Assembly: GCA_022510885.1 (NCBI GenBank)
Contig: JAFLSP010000119.1
Location: forward strand, 1-5,766
DNA from: Treponema sp.
GTDB lineage: Bacteria; Spirochaetota; Spirochaetia; Treponematales; Treponemataceae
Length of the DNA: 5,766 nucleotides
Direction: 5' to 3'
Part shown: positions 1 through 5,554 of the stretch, piece after piece
Layout of the letters: each line of letters starts with the position of its first letter
Numbering within the stretch: position 1 is the first letter of the stretch
Program-made: the position numbers and the translations under genes
The notes under the pieces: generated by a model
Told to the model about the DNA's origin: nothing
Databases searched by the model: none
What the model saw: only the letters and a program-made list of their open reading frames with translations

Positions 1-6
1 CCTCCG

Positions 7-44
7 AAAAAAAAAGGCGCGACACCATACGGTGTCGCGCCTTT
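7..44 (-). terminator. Intrinsic terminator after the operon, also in the leader of the next unit
   Basis: On the minus strand AAAGGCGCGACACC (44-31) pairs perfectly with GGTGTCGCGCCTTT (26-13) around a GTAT loop, a 14-bp stem running into nine Ts (15-7, three of them within the stem). It lies 56 bases past the acetyltransferase stop and would end the operon. It also lies about 8 bases downstream of the predicted start of the promoter at 87-59, so that promoter's transcripts meet it too. The T-run is followed by CGGAGG (6-1), a possible Shine-Dalgarno site for the next gene. Confidence 0.93.
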
Positions 45-58
45 GCGTTCTTAAAATG

Positions 59-87
59 ATAGTATCTTTTTTACGGGAAAATGTCAA
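59..87 (-). promoter_or_regulatory. Sigma-70-type promoter reading out of the left edge
   Basis: On the minus strand, a perfect TTGACA (87-82) is followed by a 17-base spacer and TACTAT (64-59, four of six matches to TATAAT). It begins 13 bases past the acetyltransferase stop codon. The predicted RNA start is near 52, about 8 bases before the hairpin at 44-13, so it should serve a gene starting just beyond the left edge. The optimal 17-base spacing makes chance occurrence unlikely. Confidence 0.65.
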
Positions 88-100
88 TCAGCCGCCGCAT

Positions 101-532
101 CTACAGCGCAAGCTCAAATCCGTAGCAGCTTTTCACAAATCCCCGCGCCTCGTAAAACCGGTGCGCGTCCGTGCGCTGGAGACCTGAGTCAAGGATGACC
201 GCCCTCGCGCCGCGCTCCCGTGCAAGTGTCCTCACGCGCGCAATCATCGCAGAGCCGATGCCGCGCCCGCGCTCACTTTCAAGCGTGATGATGCCCGAAA
301 GGTAGCAGGTAACCCCGCACATCCACAGCGTGGGGAAAAAGTCGCCGTGGCAAAAGCCCAGCGTCCGCCCGCCGTCGCGGGCGATGAGCGCAAAGCTTTC
401 TCTGCCGGTCACAATCTGGCGGTAAACGGCGCGCGTCGCATCCTCTTCGTAGCGGTTGTAGTTCCAGAGTGCCTGTATCAGCGGAAACACCTGCGGAAAG
501 TCGGCTTCCGTTGCCGTCACGAGCTCAATCAT
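101..532 (-). CDS. GNAT-family N-acetyltransferase
   Basis: A 143-residue single-domain protein expected to transfer an acetyl group from acetyl-CoA to an amine. The acetyl-CoA pyrophosphate loop (R/Q-x-x-G-x-G/A) is R88-G-R-G-I-G93, followed by the usual helix SAMIARVRTLARERGA. The C-terminal part has the typical HRFYEARGF (124-132) before the last strand. The chosen ATG at 532 shares one base with the dehydrogenase stop (TGATG) and has GAGG (543-540) seven bases upstream. An earlier in-frame ATG at 637 would add 35 Arg/Cys-rich residues overlapping the dehydrogenase and lacks family resemblance. As the last gene of the operon it could acetylate the amino acid substrate, a by-product or a protein; the substrate is unknown. 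Confidence 0.88.
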   Translation of the reverse strand: MIELVTATEADFPQVFPLIQALWNYNRYEEDATRAVYRQIVTGRESFALIARDGGRTLGFCHGDFFPTLWMCGVTCYLSGIITLESERGRGIGSAMIARVRTLARERGARAVILDSGLQRTDAHRFYEARGFVKSCYGFELAL

Positions 533-1716
533 CACAACGCCTCTTTGTAGATTGCGGCGATGTCCGTTTCTTCTATAAATATGGGCACGTTCGCAAGGCT
601 TCCCACAGAGACTTTCTTGCAGTTTTCGACCATCCACGGAATGTCCGCTTCTGTGATGCCGAGCGAGCCGAGCGTGGGGGTAAGTTCCAAAGACGCAAGC
701 AGGGAGTGGAGGCGGTCGGCGCAGTCTCCAATCCCCGTACCGCCAAGCGCGCGCGAGATGTCGGCAAGTTTGTAAGCGGACGCAGATGTTTTGTCAATCT
801 TTTGTACAAAGAACGAGATGACGGCGGGCGTGAGTGCCGCCAGTCCCTGTCCGTGTACGATGTCACGCAAGCCGCTTGCAGGATGCTCCATACCGTGCGC
901 GAGCGTCACGCCGCAAGCACCGATGCAGATGCCGCCAATCGTGGATGCTGTGCTCACCGCTTCCCATGCGGCGTGGTTGTTGGCGACGGGCTGCCCGCTC
1001 TTCACCTGCTGGTATAAGGGCGGCAGGTGTTCGGCAAGCAGTTTGATTGCATATATAGCAAGCGCGTCCGTGAATGGTTGCGCGGCGACGGCGGTGTACG
1101 CTTCCATGCAGTGGCAGAGCGCGTCAAAGCCGACGGACGCAAGCACGCGGGCGGGCATCGTCGTCATGAGCGCGGGGTCTACAACTGACACCTTGGGGAT
1201 GATGGCGGAACAGCGCAGGCTTTTCTTGTCGCCGTTTGCGGGATTGGTCAGAACTGCAAAGCCGTTTCCTTCCGAGCCGGTGCCGCAGGTAGTCGGCACG
1301 GCGACGAGCGGGAGCGCGTCGTTGCTGGAACGGCGCGCGAAAATGTAGTCGCTGATGTCGCCGTCGTTCACGGAAAGGAATGCGATTCCCTTCGCACAGT
1401 CTATGACGGAGCCACCGCCGACTGCCACAACCATGTCACATCCTGCTGTTTTTGCTACCGCCGCGCCCTTTTCTGCCGTTGTGGTGAGCGGATTCTGCTG
1501 CACCTCATCGAAGACAAGGCTCTCAACGCCCGCCGCCGATAACGACGCGCACATGCGGTCAAGCAGTCCGCTCTTTTTCGTGCTGTTTCTGCCTGTCACT
1601 ACCAGTGCTTTCGTGCCGTAAGGTTTTGCAAGCGCGCCGACTTCTGCGGCGCGAGTCCAGCCGAACACGATGTTCACTGGCAGATGAAACTGCCATTTCT
1701 GCGCGTCTGCTGTCAT
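532..1716 (-). CDS. Iron-containing (group III) alcohol dehydrogenase, probable semialdehyde reductase
   Basis: A 394-residue cytosolic NAD(P)H-dependent dehydrogenase of the Fe-ADH family, most likely reducing the aldehyde made by the aminotransferase to a hydroxy acid. The nucleotide-binding GGGS is at 100-103. The metal ligands align with those of E. coli FucO (D196, H200, H263, H277): D198 and H202 in DALCHCMEAY, and H274 and H288 in HGMEHPASGLRDIVH, with identical spacing. The PTTCGTGSEG segment (141-150) replaces the common PTTAGTGSEVT. The start ATG at 1716 overlaps the permease stop in ATGA, with GAGGAG (1729-1724) seven bases upstream, so translation is probably coupled. Candidate activities are 4-hydroxybutyrate dehydrogenase, 3-hydroxypropionate dehydrogenase or sulfoacetaldehyde reductase. 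It does not closely resemble Clostridium kluyveri 4-hydroxybutyrate dehydrogenase around the H274-H288 segment as I recall it, so the substrate is inferred from context only. Confidence 0.93.
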   Translation of the reverse strand: MTADAQKWQFHLPVNIVFGWTRAAEVGALAKPYGTKALVVTGRNSTKKSGLLDRMCASLSAAGVESLVFDEVQQNPLTTTAEKGAAVAKTAGCDMVVAVGGGSVIDCAKGIAFLSVNDGDISDYIFARRSSNDALPLVAVPTTCGTGSEGNGFAVLTNPANGDKKSLRCSAIIPKVSVVDPALMTTMPARVLASVGFDALCHCMEAYTAVAAQPFTDALAIYAIKLLAEHLPPLYQQVKSGQPVANNHAAWEAVSTASTIGGICIGACGVTLAHGMEHPASGLRDIVHGQGLAALTPAVISFFVQKIDKTSASAYKLADISRALGGTGIGDCADRLHSLLASLELTPTLGSLGITEADIPWMVENCKKVSVGSLANVPIFIEETDIAAIYKEAL

Positions 1717-3248
1717 AGTGCCACTCCTCGCGTTCGAAGCGCAACGGCAATCGCCTCGTCTATCGCGCGGTCGAGCGCGGCACTCAGCTCATTGTCGGCG
1801 GCTTGCAGCGCGCGCGCGTCCTCGGGAGAGATGATGTTCACCAGAAGCCCGAACCGCTCACGGTAGGCGTATTTTGCCGCTGCAAAGAAGAGCGCGCCGA
1901 GCACACACCATCCGCCCGCAATGCCCCATTCCTGCACGGAAAGCGCGCTTCCCGACGCGGGCACCATGTAGCAGACAATCATGAAACCCGACATGGCGAT
2001 GGCAAGGATGCCCACAAGCCGCGCAAGCGGCACTCGGTACGGGCGTTTTAAATCCGGCTCTTTCTTCCGCAGCAGCAGGAACGACACGGCGACCAGGCAG
2101 TAGGCAACACAGCAGCCGAAGTTCCCCGCGTCCACGACCCACACGAGCATCTTGCGTCCCGCGAACGGCGCGAGCACGGTCAGACCGCCCACAAGGTACA
2201 GCGCGTTCACGGGTGTCTTGAAGCGCGGGTGCAGGTGCGAGAAGAATTTGGGAATCATGTAGGATTCCGCCATCGAGTACATGGCGCGGCTTCCGCCCAT
2301 CAGAAACGAGTTCCAGCTGGTGATGATGCCGCACATGCCGCCGATAATCAGCACCTTGCTCATCGCAGTGCTGCCGAACGCCTTTGCCATCGCGTCAGCC
2401 GTCACCAAGCCGCTTGTGTCCTGCGAGCGCGCGATGTCCGCCGCCGACATAATAAAGCCCACCGCCAGCACCACGAGCGCGTAGAATGCCACCGCAAGCA
2501 CAATCGACAGCATCAGGATTTTGCCGATTTTCTTCAAGTCCACGTTGATTTCTTCCGCCGCCTGCGGAATCACGTCAAAGCCGATGAAGAAGAACGGGGT
2601 GATGAGTGCTACACGGAACACCGAGCTTATCAGCCCCGCGTTGTCGTTGAAAAACTGCCCGCCAAAGTTCTCCGCGCTGCCGTTGAAGCCCGATGCCGCC
2701 ATCAGCAGGATTCCCACCGCACCGATGACGACGGTCAGCACTGTCTGCAAGATGGCCGCCGTCTTTACGCCGCGGATGTTAATCCATGTGATGAAAATCG
2801 CCATGCCCACAGCCACGGCAAGCCATGAGGCGTAGATGTCGAAGCCCGCCACGGTGTACAGGTAGCCTTTGAGGAATGCGGGATAGATGTAGGTGATAAT
2901 CGTCGGAAGCGCGCATGCCTCAAAACAGGCGACGCTCGCGTAGCCGAGGATAATCGCCCATGTGCAGACAAAAGACCCGGTCGGTCCCATTGCGCGGTGG
3001 CTGAACACGTGCTCGCCGCCGCATTGCGGCATGGCGGCGGTCAGCTCCGCATAGGTAAGCCCCACGAAAAAAATCATGATGCCGCCTACCACAAAGCCCA
3101 GTGCCGCGCCTATAATGCCGCCTGTCTGAATCCAGCTGCCGGTGCTGACGACCCAGCCCCAGCCAATCATAGCCCCGAACGCAATCACGAGTATGTCCCA
3201 TGCGCCGAGCACCTTGTCAAAGTCCGATGTCTTTCTATTCTCTGCCAT
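1713..3248 (-). CDS. APC-family amino acid permease (12 TM)
   Basis: A 511-residue inner-membrane transporter of the amino acid-polyamine-organocation superfamily, expected to import or exchange the amino acid used by the operon. Hydrophobic segments lie near residues 16-37, 43-66, 91-122, 138-157, 164-186, 208-226, 243-268, 296-316, 347-362, 373-393, 410-430 and 440-460, the usual twelve. The Gly-rich unwound part of TM1 is GAMIGWGWVVSTGSW (25-39), where many relatives have GSGIF. TM6 carries the family-typical GFDVIPQAAEEI (223-234). A charged loop (394-409, RKKEPDLKRPYR) precedes TM11. About 50 residues after TM12 form an Ala/Asp/Glu-rich, probably helical cytoplasmic tail. The ATG at 3248 has AGGAGG (3259-3254) five bases upstream, within the end of the kinase gene, overlapping it by 14 bases. 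The substrate cannot be read from the sequence; GABA or another omega-amino acid would fit the neighbours. Confidence 0.93.
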   Translation of the reverse strand: MAENRKTSDFDKVLGAWDILVIAFGAMIGWGWVVSTGSWIQTGGIIGAALGFVVGGIMIFFVGLTYAELTAAMPQCGGEHVFSHRAMGPTGSFVCTWAIILGYASVACFEACALPTIITYIYPAFLKGYLYTVAGFDIYASWLAVAVGMAIFITWINIRGVKTAAILQTVLTVVIGAVGILLMAASGFNGSAENFGGQFFNDNAGLISSVFRVALITPFFFIGFDVIPQAAEEINVDLKKIGKILMLSIVLAVAFYALVVLAVGFIMSAADIARSQDTSGLVTADAMAKAFGSTAMSKVLIIGGMCGIITSWNSFLMGGSRAMYSMAESYMIPKFFSHLHPRFKTPVNALYLVGGLTVLAPFAGRKMLVWVVDAGNFGCCVAYCLVAVSFLLLRKKEPDLKRPYRVPLARLVGILAIAMSGFMIVCYMVPASGSALSVQEWGIAGGWCVLGALFFAAAKYAYRERFGLLVNIISPEDARALQAADNELSAALDRAIDEAIAVALRTRGVAL

Positions 3249-3933
3249 CTTCGCCTCCTGTAGTCGCCGTGTCCAGTCGCCTCACCAAGTCCTCCAAATA
3301 TTCCGCCGTGCCCTCCACGCCGAGCAGATTGCAGTCAATTAGGATATGACGGTTGTTTCTGTCGCCGCGGAACGTACCCGTAATCTGCTCATAGCGGGCG
3401 TGGTACATGGTGTCGTTTTCCTCAAGCAGTTTTTCTGCCGCGGCGCGGTCGCAGCCGAGTTGTTCCATGACGGTCTTTAGGCGCGTCTCGACTGGTGCGT
3501 AGATGAACACGTTAAGCGTGTTCTCGCGTCCACGCAGGATGTAGTCGGCGCAGCGCCCGATGATGACGCACGGAAAGCGGTCGGCAAGTTTCTTTACTAC
3601 CTGCTTCTGCAAGAACACGACGCGCTCGGTCAGGTTCGTGTACTTGATGATGCCCAGTTTGCCTCTGCTTTTCGCGCCCGCGTCTGCCGTGCTGATGCCC
3701 TTGACCGCCGCGCCCGCGTCAGCAAAGTCGAGTACCTGCTGGCTGATGCCCACACGCTCGATGATGCTGTCGATGAAGTCGCGGTCAAAGTATTCAAGCC
3801 CCAGTTTCTCCGAGAGCCGCTTGCCGACGGCAGTCCCGCCACTTGCGTACTCGCAGCCGATGGAGATGACAAGCGGCGGCTTTGTGGTCGTCGCTTCCGT
3901 TTGGGGCACAAGTACGTCTGTTGTGTCTGCCAT
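3235..3933 (-). CDS. Cytidylate-kinase-like P-loop protein
   Basis: A 232-residue soluble protein resembling the cytidylate kinase-like family (PF13189 type), which occurs widely in anaerobic bacteria and whose substrate is, to my knowledge, not established. After a low-complexity, Thr-rich N-terminus (about 1-20), residues 23-40 contain the family's version of the phosphate-binding loop, ISIGCEYASGGTAVGKRL, where relatives usually have REYGSGGxxIG. A second hallmark, VIIGRCADYIL, is at 123-133, and the C-terminal part has the TG-x-(5-8)-ILID-x-x-LLG pattern (185-205). It is not the housekeeping cytidylate kinase Cmk, whose P-loop is a GPxGxGKS type. The gene starts 10 bases after the aminotransferase and its last 14 bases overlap the permease start, indicating tight co-expression. 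A regulatory or metabolite-phosphorylating role in the pathway is possible, but nothing in the sequence shows which. Confidence 0.8.
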   Translation of the reverse strand: MADTTDVLVPQTEATTTKPPLVISIGCEYASGGTAVGKRLSEKLGLEYFDRDFIDSIIERVGISQQVLDFADAGAAVKGISTADAGAKSRGKLGIIKYTNLTERVVFLQKQVVKKLADRFPCVIIGRCADYILRGRENTLNVFIYAPVETRLKTVMEQLGCDRAAAEKLLEENDTMYHARYEQITGTFRGDRNNRHILIDCNLLGVEGTAEYLEDLVRRLDTATTGGEDGRE

Positions 3934-3938
3934 ATCTT

Positions 3939-3945
3939 CCTCCTT
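3939..3945 (-). promoter_or_regulatory. Shine-Dalgarno site that fixes the start of the kinase-like gene
   Basis: AAGGAGG on the minus strand lies five bases before the ATG at 3933 and overlaps the TAA stop of the aminotransferase (3946-3944). The same frame also has an ATG at 4008, but that would add 25 basic residues encoded inside the aminotransferase gene, so 3933 is the chosen start. Confidence 0.85.
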
Positions 3946-5308
3946 ACCCTGCGAGCGCCGCCTTGAGTGCGTCCTCAAAAATGGCAAGTCCCGCCGCTGT
4001 CTGCTCATCGGTCATCGTAAGCGGTGCCAGGAAGCGGATGATGTTGCTGTACGTGCCGGAGCTTTCAATCAGAAGACCACGCTGCAAGGCTTCCTGCACC
4101 AGGCGGGTAACAAGCGCGGTCGCCGGCTTCTTGGTCGCGCGGTCGGTCACGAATTCGACGCCTACCATCGCGCCCATGCCGCGTATGTCGCCGATGGCGG
4201 CATACTTTTCCGCCATGCGCTTCCAGCCGCTTGTTACCAGCTCGCCGATGTGCCGTGCCTTTGCCGCGTAATCGTCACGTTTCATAATCTCCATGACCTT
4301 GTTGGCGGCGGCGCAGGCAAGCGGGTTTCCACAGTACGTGCCGCCAATCGTTCCGGCGGGAACTGCGTCCATAATCTCCGCCCGTGCCGTAATCGCGCTG
4401 ATAGGCACGCCCGCGCCGAGCGACTTTGCCGTCGTCACGATGTCGGGTGCGGCTCCCGCTTCCGCCCAGTATTCGGAGACGAAGTATCGTCCGCTGCGGC
4501 AGTTTCCGCACTGCACCTCGTCGGCAACCAACAGGATGTCGTTCTCATCGCAGATTTTACGCACGGCCTTGACCCAAGCCAGCGGCGCAGGGATAAAACC
4601 GCCCTCGCCCTGAATCGGCTCAACGAGCAGACAGGCGGTTTCCTTTGCCGGACTGCCCTCATCAAACACGCGGCGCAATTCCGCAAGGTAGTAGGCGACC
4701 GCCTCATCCTCGCTCATGTCAGCGGGAGCGCGGTACAAGTACGGGTAGGGCGCGCGGTAGATGCCCGCCGGAAACGGCCCCATGCCGAGCGCGTAGGTTT
4801 TCTTCGCCGTGAGTGCCATCGTCAGGTTCGTGCGTCCGTGGAACGCGCCCGTAAAGCAGATGACGTTACTCCTACCTGTGTAGGCTTTCGCAACCTTGAT
4901 GGCGTTCTCGTCGCACTCCGCGCCGCTGTTGGCAAAGTACGTCTTGCGCACCCCACTCGGTCCGACCGCGCACGGCACCGTGGCGTTCAAGCCTTCGGCA
5001 AGCTGCACGTAGCCTTCGTGTCCGACGATGTTGAAAATCGTGTGGAAGTACAAGTCCGCCTGTGCTTTTACCGCCGCCACGACTTCGGGGTGTGAGTAGC
5101 CGATGTTCAGTACGCCCACGCCGCCAATCCAGTCAAGGAATGTGTTGCCGTCAGCGTCCTCAAGGACTGCGCCCGAACCGCGCCGTATGACAACAGGGTA
5201 GGTCGTGCCGCAGAGTGCCTTGGGCACTGCCTTGTCGCGCCGCTGCAAGATTTTTGCCGACTCCGCGCCCGGCACCGTCGTCGTTACGATTTTGGGAAGT
5301 GTTTCCAT
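3944..5308 (-). CDS. Class III pyridoxal-phosphate aminotransferase, GabT-like (probable omega-amino acid transaminase)
   Basis: A 454-residue cytosolic enzyme expected to move the amino group from an omega-amino acid, most likely 4-aminobutyrate, to a 2-oxo acid, yielding a semialdehyde and an amino acid such as glutamate. It matches E. coli GabT over its whole length from memory: GGVGVLNIGYSHPEVVAAV near 62-80, NSGAE at 127-131, AFHGR at 155-159, VEPIQGEGG at 229-237, DEVQ with the PLP-pyridine aspartate D263, and the Schiff-base lysine K295 in TAKSLGAG. Residues equivalent to the GabT carboxylate- and gate-binding positions are present as R159, E230 and R425. The N-terminus is about 20 residues longer than in E. 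coli GabT. The ATG at 5308 has AAGGAG (5320-5315) six bases upstream. It is the first gene of the operon, 10 bases from the next. The CDEN after the SGAE motif (132-135) is unusual, as is CGNCRSGR at 267-274. Acetylornithine-, 5-aminovalerate-, beta-alanine- or taurine-type substrates cannot be excluded. Confidence 0.9.
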   Translation of the reverse strand: METLPKIVTTTVPGAESAKILQRRDKAVPKALCGTTYPVVIRRGSGAVLEDADGNTFLDWIGGVGVLNIGYSHPEVVAAVKAQADLYFHTIFNIVGHEGYVQLAEGLNATVPCAVGPSGVRKTYFANSGAECDENAIKVAKAYTGRSNVICFTGAFHGRTNLTMALTAKKTYALGMGPFPAGIYRAPYPYLYRAPADMSEDEAVAYYLAELRRVFDEGSPAKETACLLVEPIQGEGGFIPAPLAWVKAVRKICDENDILLVADEVQCGNCRSGRYFVSEYWAEAGAAPDIVTTAKSLGAGVPISAITARAEIMDAVPAGTIGGTYCGNPLACAAANKVMEIMKRDDYAAKARHIGELVTSGWKRMAEKYAAIGDIRGMGAMVGVEFVTDRATKKPATALVTRLVQEALQRGLLIESSGTYSNIIRFLAPLTMTDEQTAAGLAIFEDALKAALAG

Positions 5309-5334
5309 AGTTCACTCCTTGCAAAAAGATTGCG

Positions 5335-5387
5335 AAAAAAAAAGGCGTTCCGCGCAGACACTGCCAGTGCCGTTGCGAAACGCCTTT
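5335..5387 (-). terminator. Promoter-proximal intrinsic terminator or attenuator in the operon leader
   Basis: On the minus strand, arm AAAGGCGTTTCGC (5387-5375) pairs with GCGGAACGCCTTT (5353-5341) over 13 positions, including one U-G pair. A symmetric 3x3 internal loop follows, then an apical stem GGCAC/GTGTC (5371-5367 with 5361-5357, one G-U pair) and a 5-base loop. The stem runs directly into nine Ts (5343-5335). This is a textbook intrinsic terminator on the minus strand; on the plus strand the T-tract is weak and interrupted. It begins about 9 bases after the predicted start of transcription and ends 26 bases before the aminotransferase ATG, so it sits inside the operon's own leader. 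It would also stop read-through from the gene at 5555-5766. Confidence 0.85.
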
Positions 5388-5402
5388 GTTTTGCTCGGCA
5401 CG

Positions 5403-5432
5403 ATGGTAGTGCGAGAAAATGCATAGTGTCAA
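5403..5432 (-). promoter_or_regulatory. Sigma-70-type promoter of the aminotransferase operon
   Basis: Read on the minus strand, a perfect -35 box TTGACA (5432-5427) is followed by an 18-base spacer and a -10 box TACCAT (5408-5403, four of six matches). The predicted RNA start is near 5396, giving a leader of about 88 bases before the ATG at 5308. No other convincing promoter is seen between 5554 and 5309. A T9 hairpin lies directly downstream, so initiation here is not sufficient for expression of the operon. No dyad operator overlaps the boxes. Confidence 0.65.
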
Positions 5433-5437
5433 GTAGG

Positions 5438-5492
5438 TGCAGAAAAAAAATGCGGAAAAATGCGAAAAAAGTGCGGAATATGACGCTTTTTT
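5438..5492. promoter_or_regulatory. Phased A/T-tracts upstream of the operon promoter (curved DNA or UP-element-like)
   Basis: On the plus strand, A-runs at 5443-5450, 5456-5460 and 5465-5470 and a T-run at 5487-5492 are centred about 9.5 to 11.5 bases apart, with a short AA at 5477-5478 filling the gap. This is close to one helical turn, the arrangement that gives intrinsic curvature. The tracts lie immediately upstream of the -35 box at 5432-5427, where AT-rich DNA can contact the RNA polymerase alpha subunits. Curvature and UP-element function are inferred from position and phasing only. Confidence 0.5.
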
Positions 5493-5554
5493 GCCCGCAG
5501 TGGGGGCTGGCGCGGAATACGGCTGGAAAGGTAGGCGGAAAGACTGCGGGGGAA

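Larger units (their letters stand above)
5393..5554. other. Upstream intergenic region with repeated GCGGAA and an 8-bp inverted repeat
   Basis: Between the stop at 5555 and the leader hairpin no gene is seen. Besides the promoter and A-tracts, the plus strand carries GCGGAA four times (5452-5457, 5473-5478, 5512-5517, 5535-5540), two of them extended to GCGGAATA. An 8-bp inverted repeat CCCGCAGT (5494-5501) / ACTGCGGG (5543-5550) has a 41-base gap; it has no T-tract, so it is a poor terminator. These could be protein-binding sites, but short GC-rich words recur easily in such DNA. Confidence 0.3.

Noticed and set aside
533..637. 35-residue N-terminal extension of the acetyltransferase from an ATG at 637
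   Set aside because: It would overlap the dehydrogenase by over 100 bases and is Arg/Cys-rich. The start at 532 gives a normal GNAT length and a TGATG coupling with a Shine-Dalgarno site.
3235..3933. Housekeeping cytidylate kinase (cmk)
   Set aside because: The P-loop and the IIGRCADYIL motif match the cytidylate-kinase-like family and not Cmk, and the operon context is catabolic.
3934..4008. 25-residue N-terminal extension of the kinase-like protein from an ATG at 4008
   Set aside because: The extension is encoded inside the aminotransferase gene and is Arg-rich, while the ATG at 3933 has a perfect AAGGAGG five bases upstream.
3560..5095. A 511-codon open frame on the plus strand, antisense to the kinase-like and aminotransferase genes
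   Set aside because: It crosses two well-supported genes in the other direction, its translation is Arg/His/Cys-rich with no recognisable motif, and GC-rich coding DNA often leaves long open antisense frames.
5335..5396. Known riboswitch or T-box in the leader
   Set aside because: The RNA before the T-run is about 60 bases and nearly all of it is the terminator stem. I see no T-box sequence, glycine-type or other aptamer core.
5284..5422. Possible leader peptide starting at the ATG near 5422 and running through the hairpin
   Set aside because: The ATG lies upstream of the predicted RNA start, has no Shine-Dalgarno site, shows no run of regulatory codons, and the frame continues into the aminotransferase gene instead of ending near the hairpin.
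5494..5550. Terminator for the gene at 5555-5766 formed by CCCGCAGT/ACTGCGGG
   Set aside because: The loop would be 41 bases and the minus strand continues with GCAAAAAAG, not a T-run; the hairpin at 5387-5335 is the better terminator.
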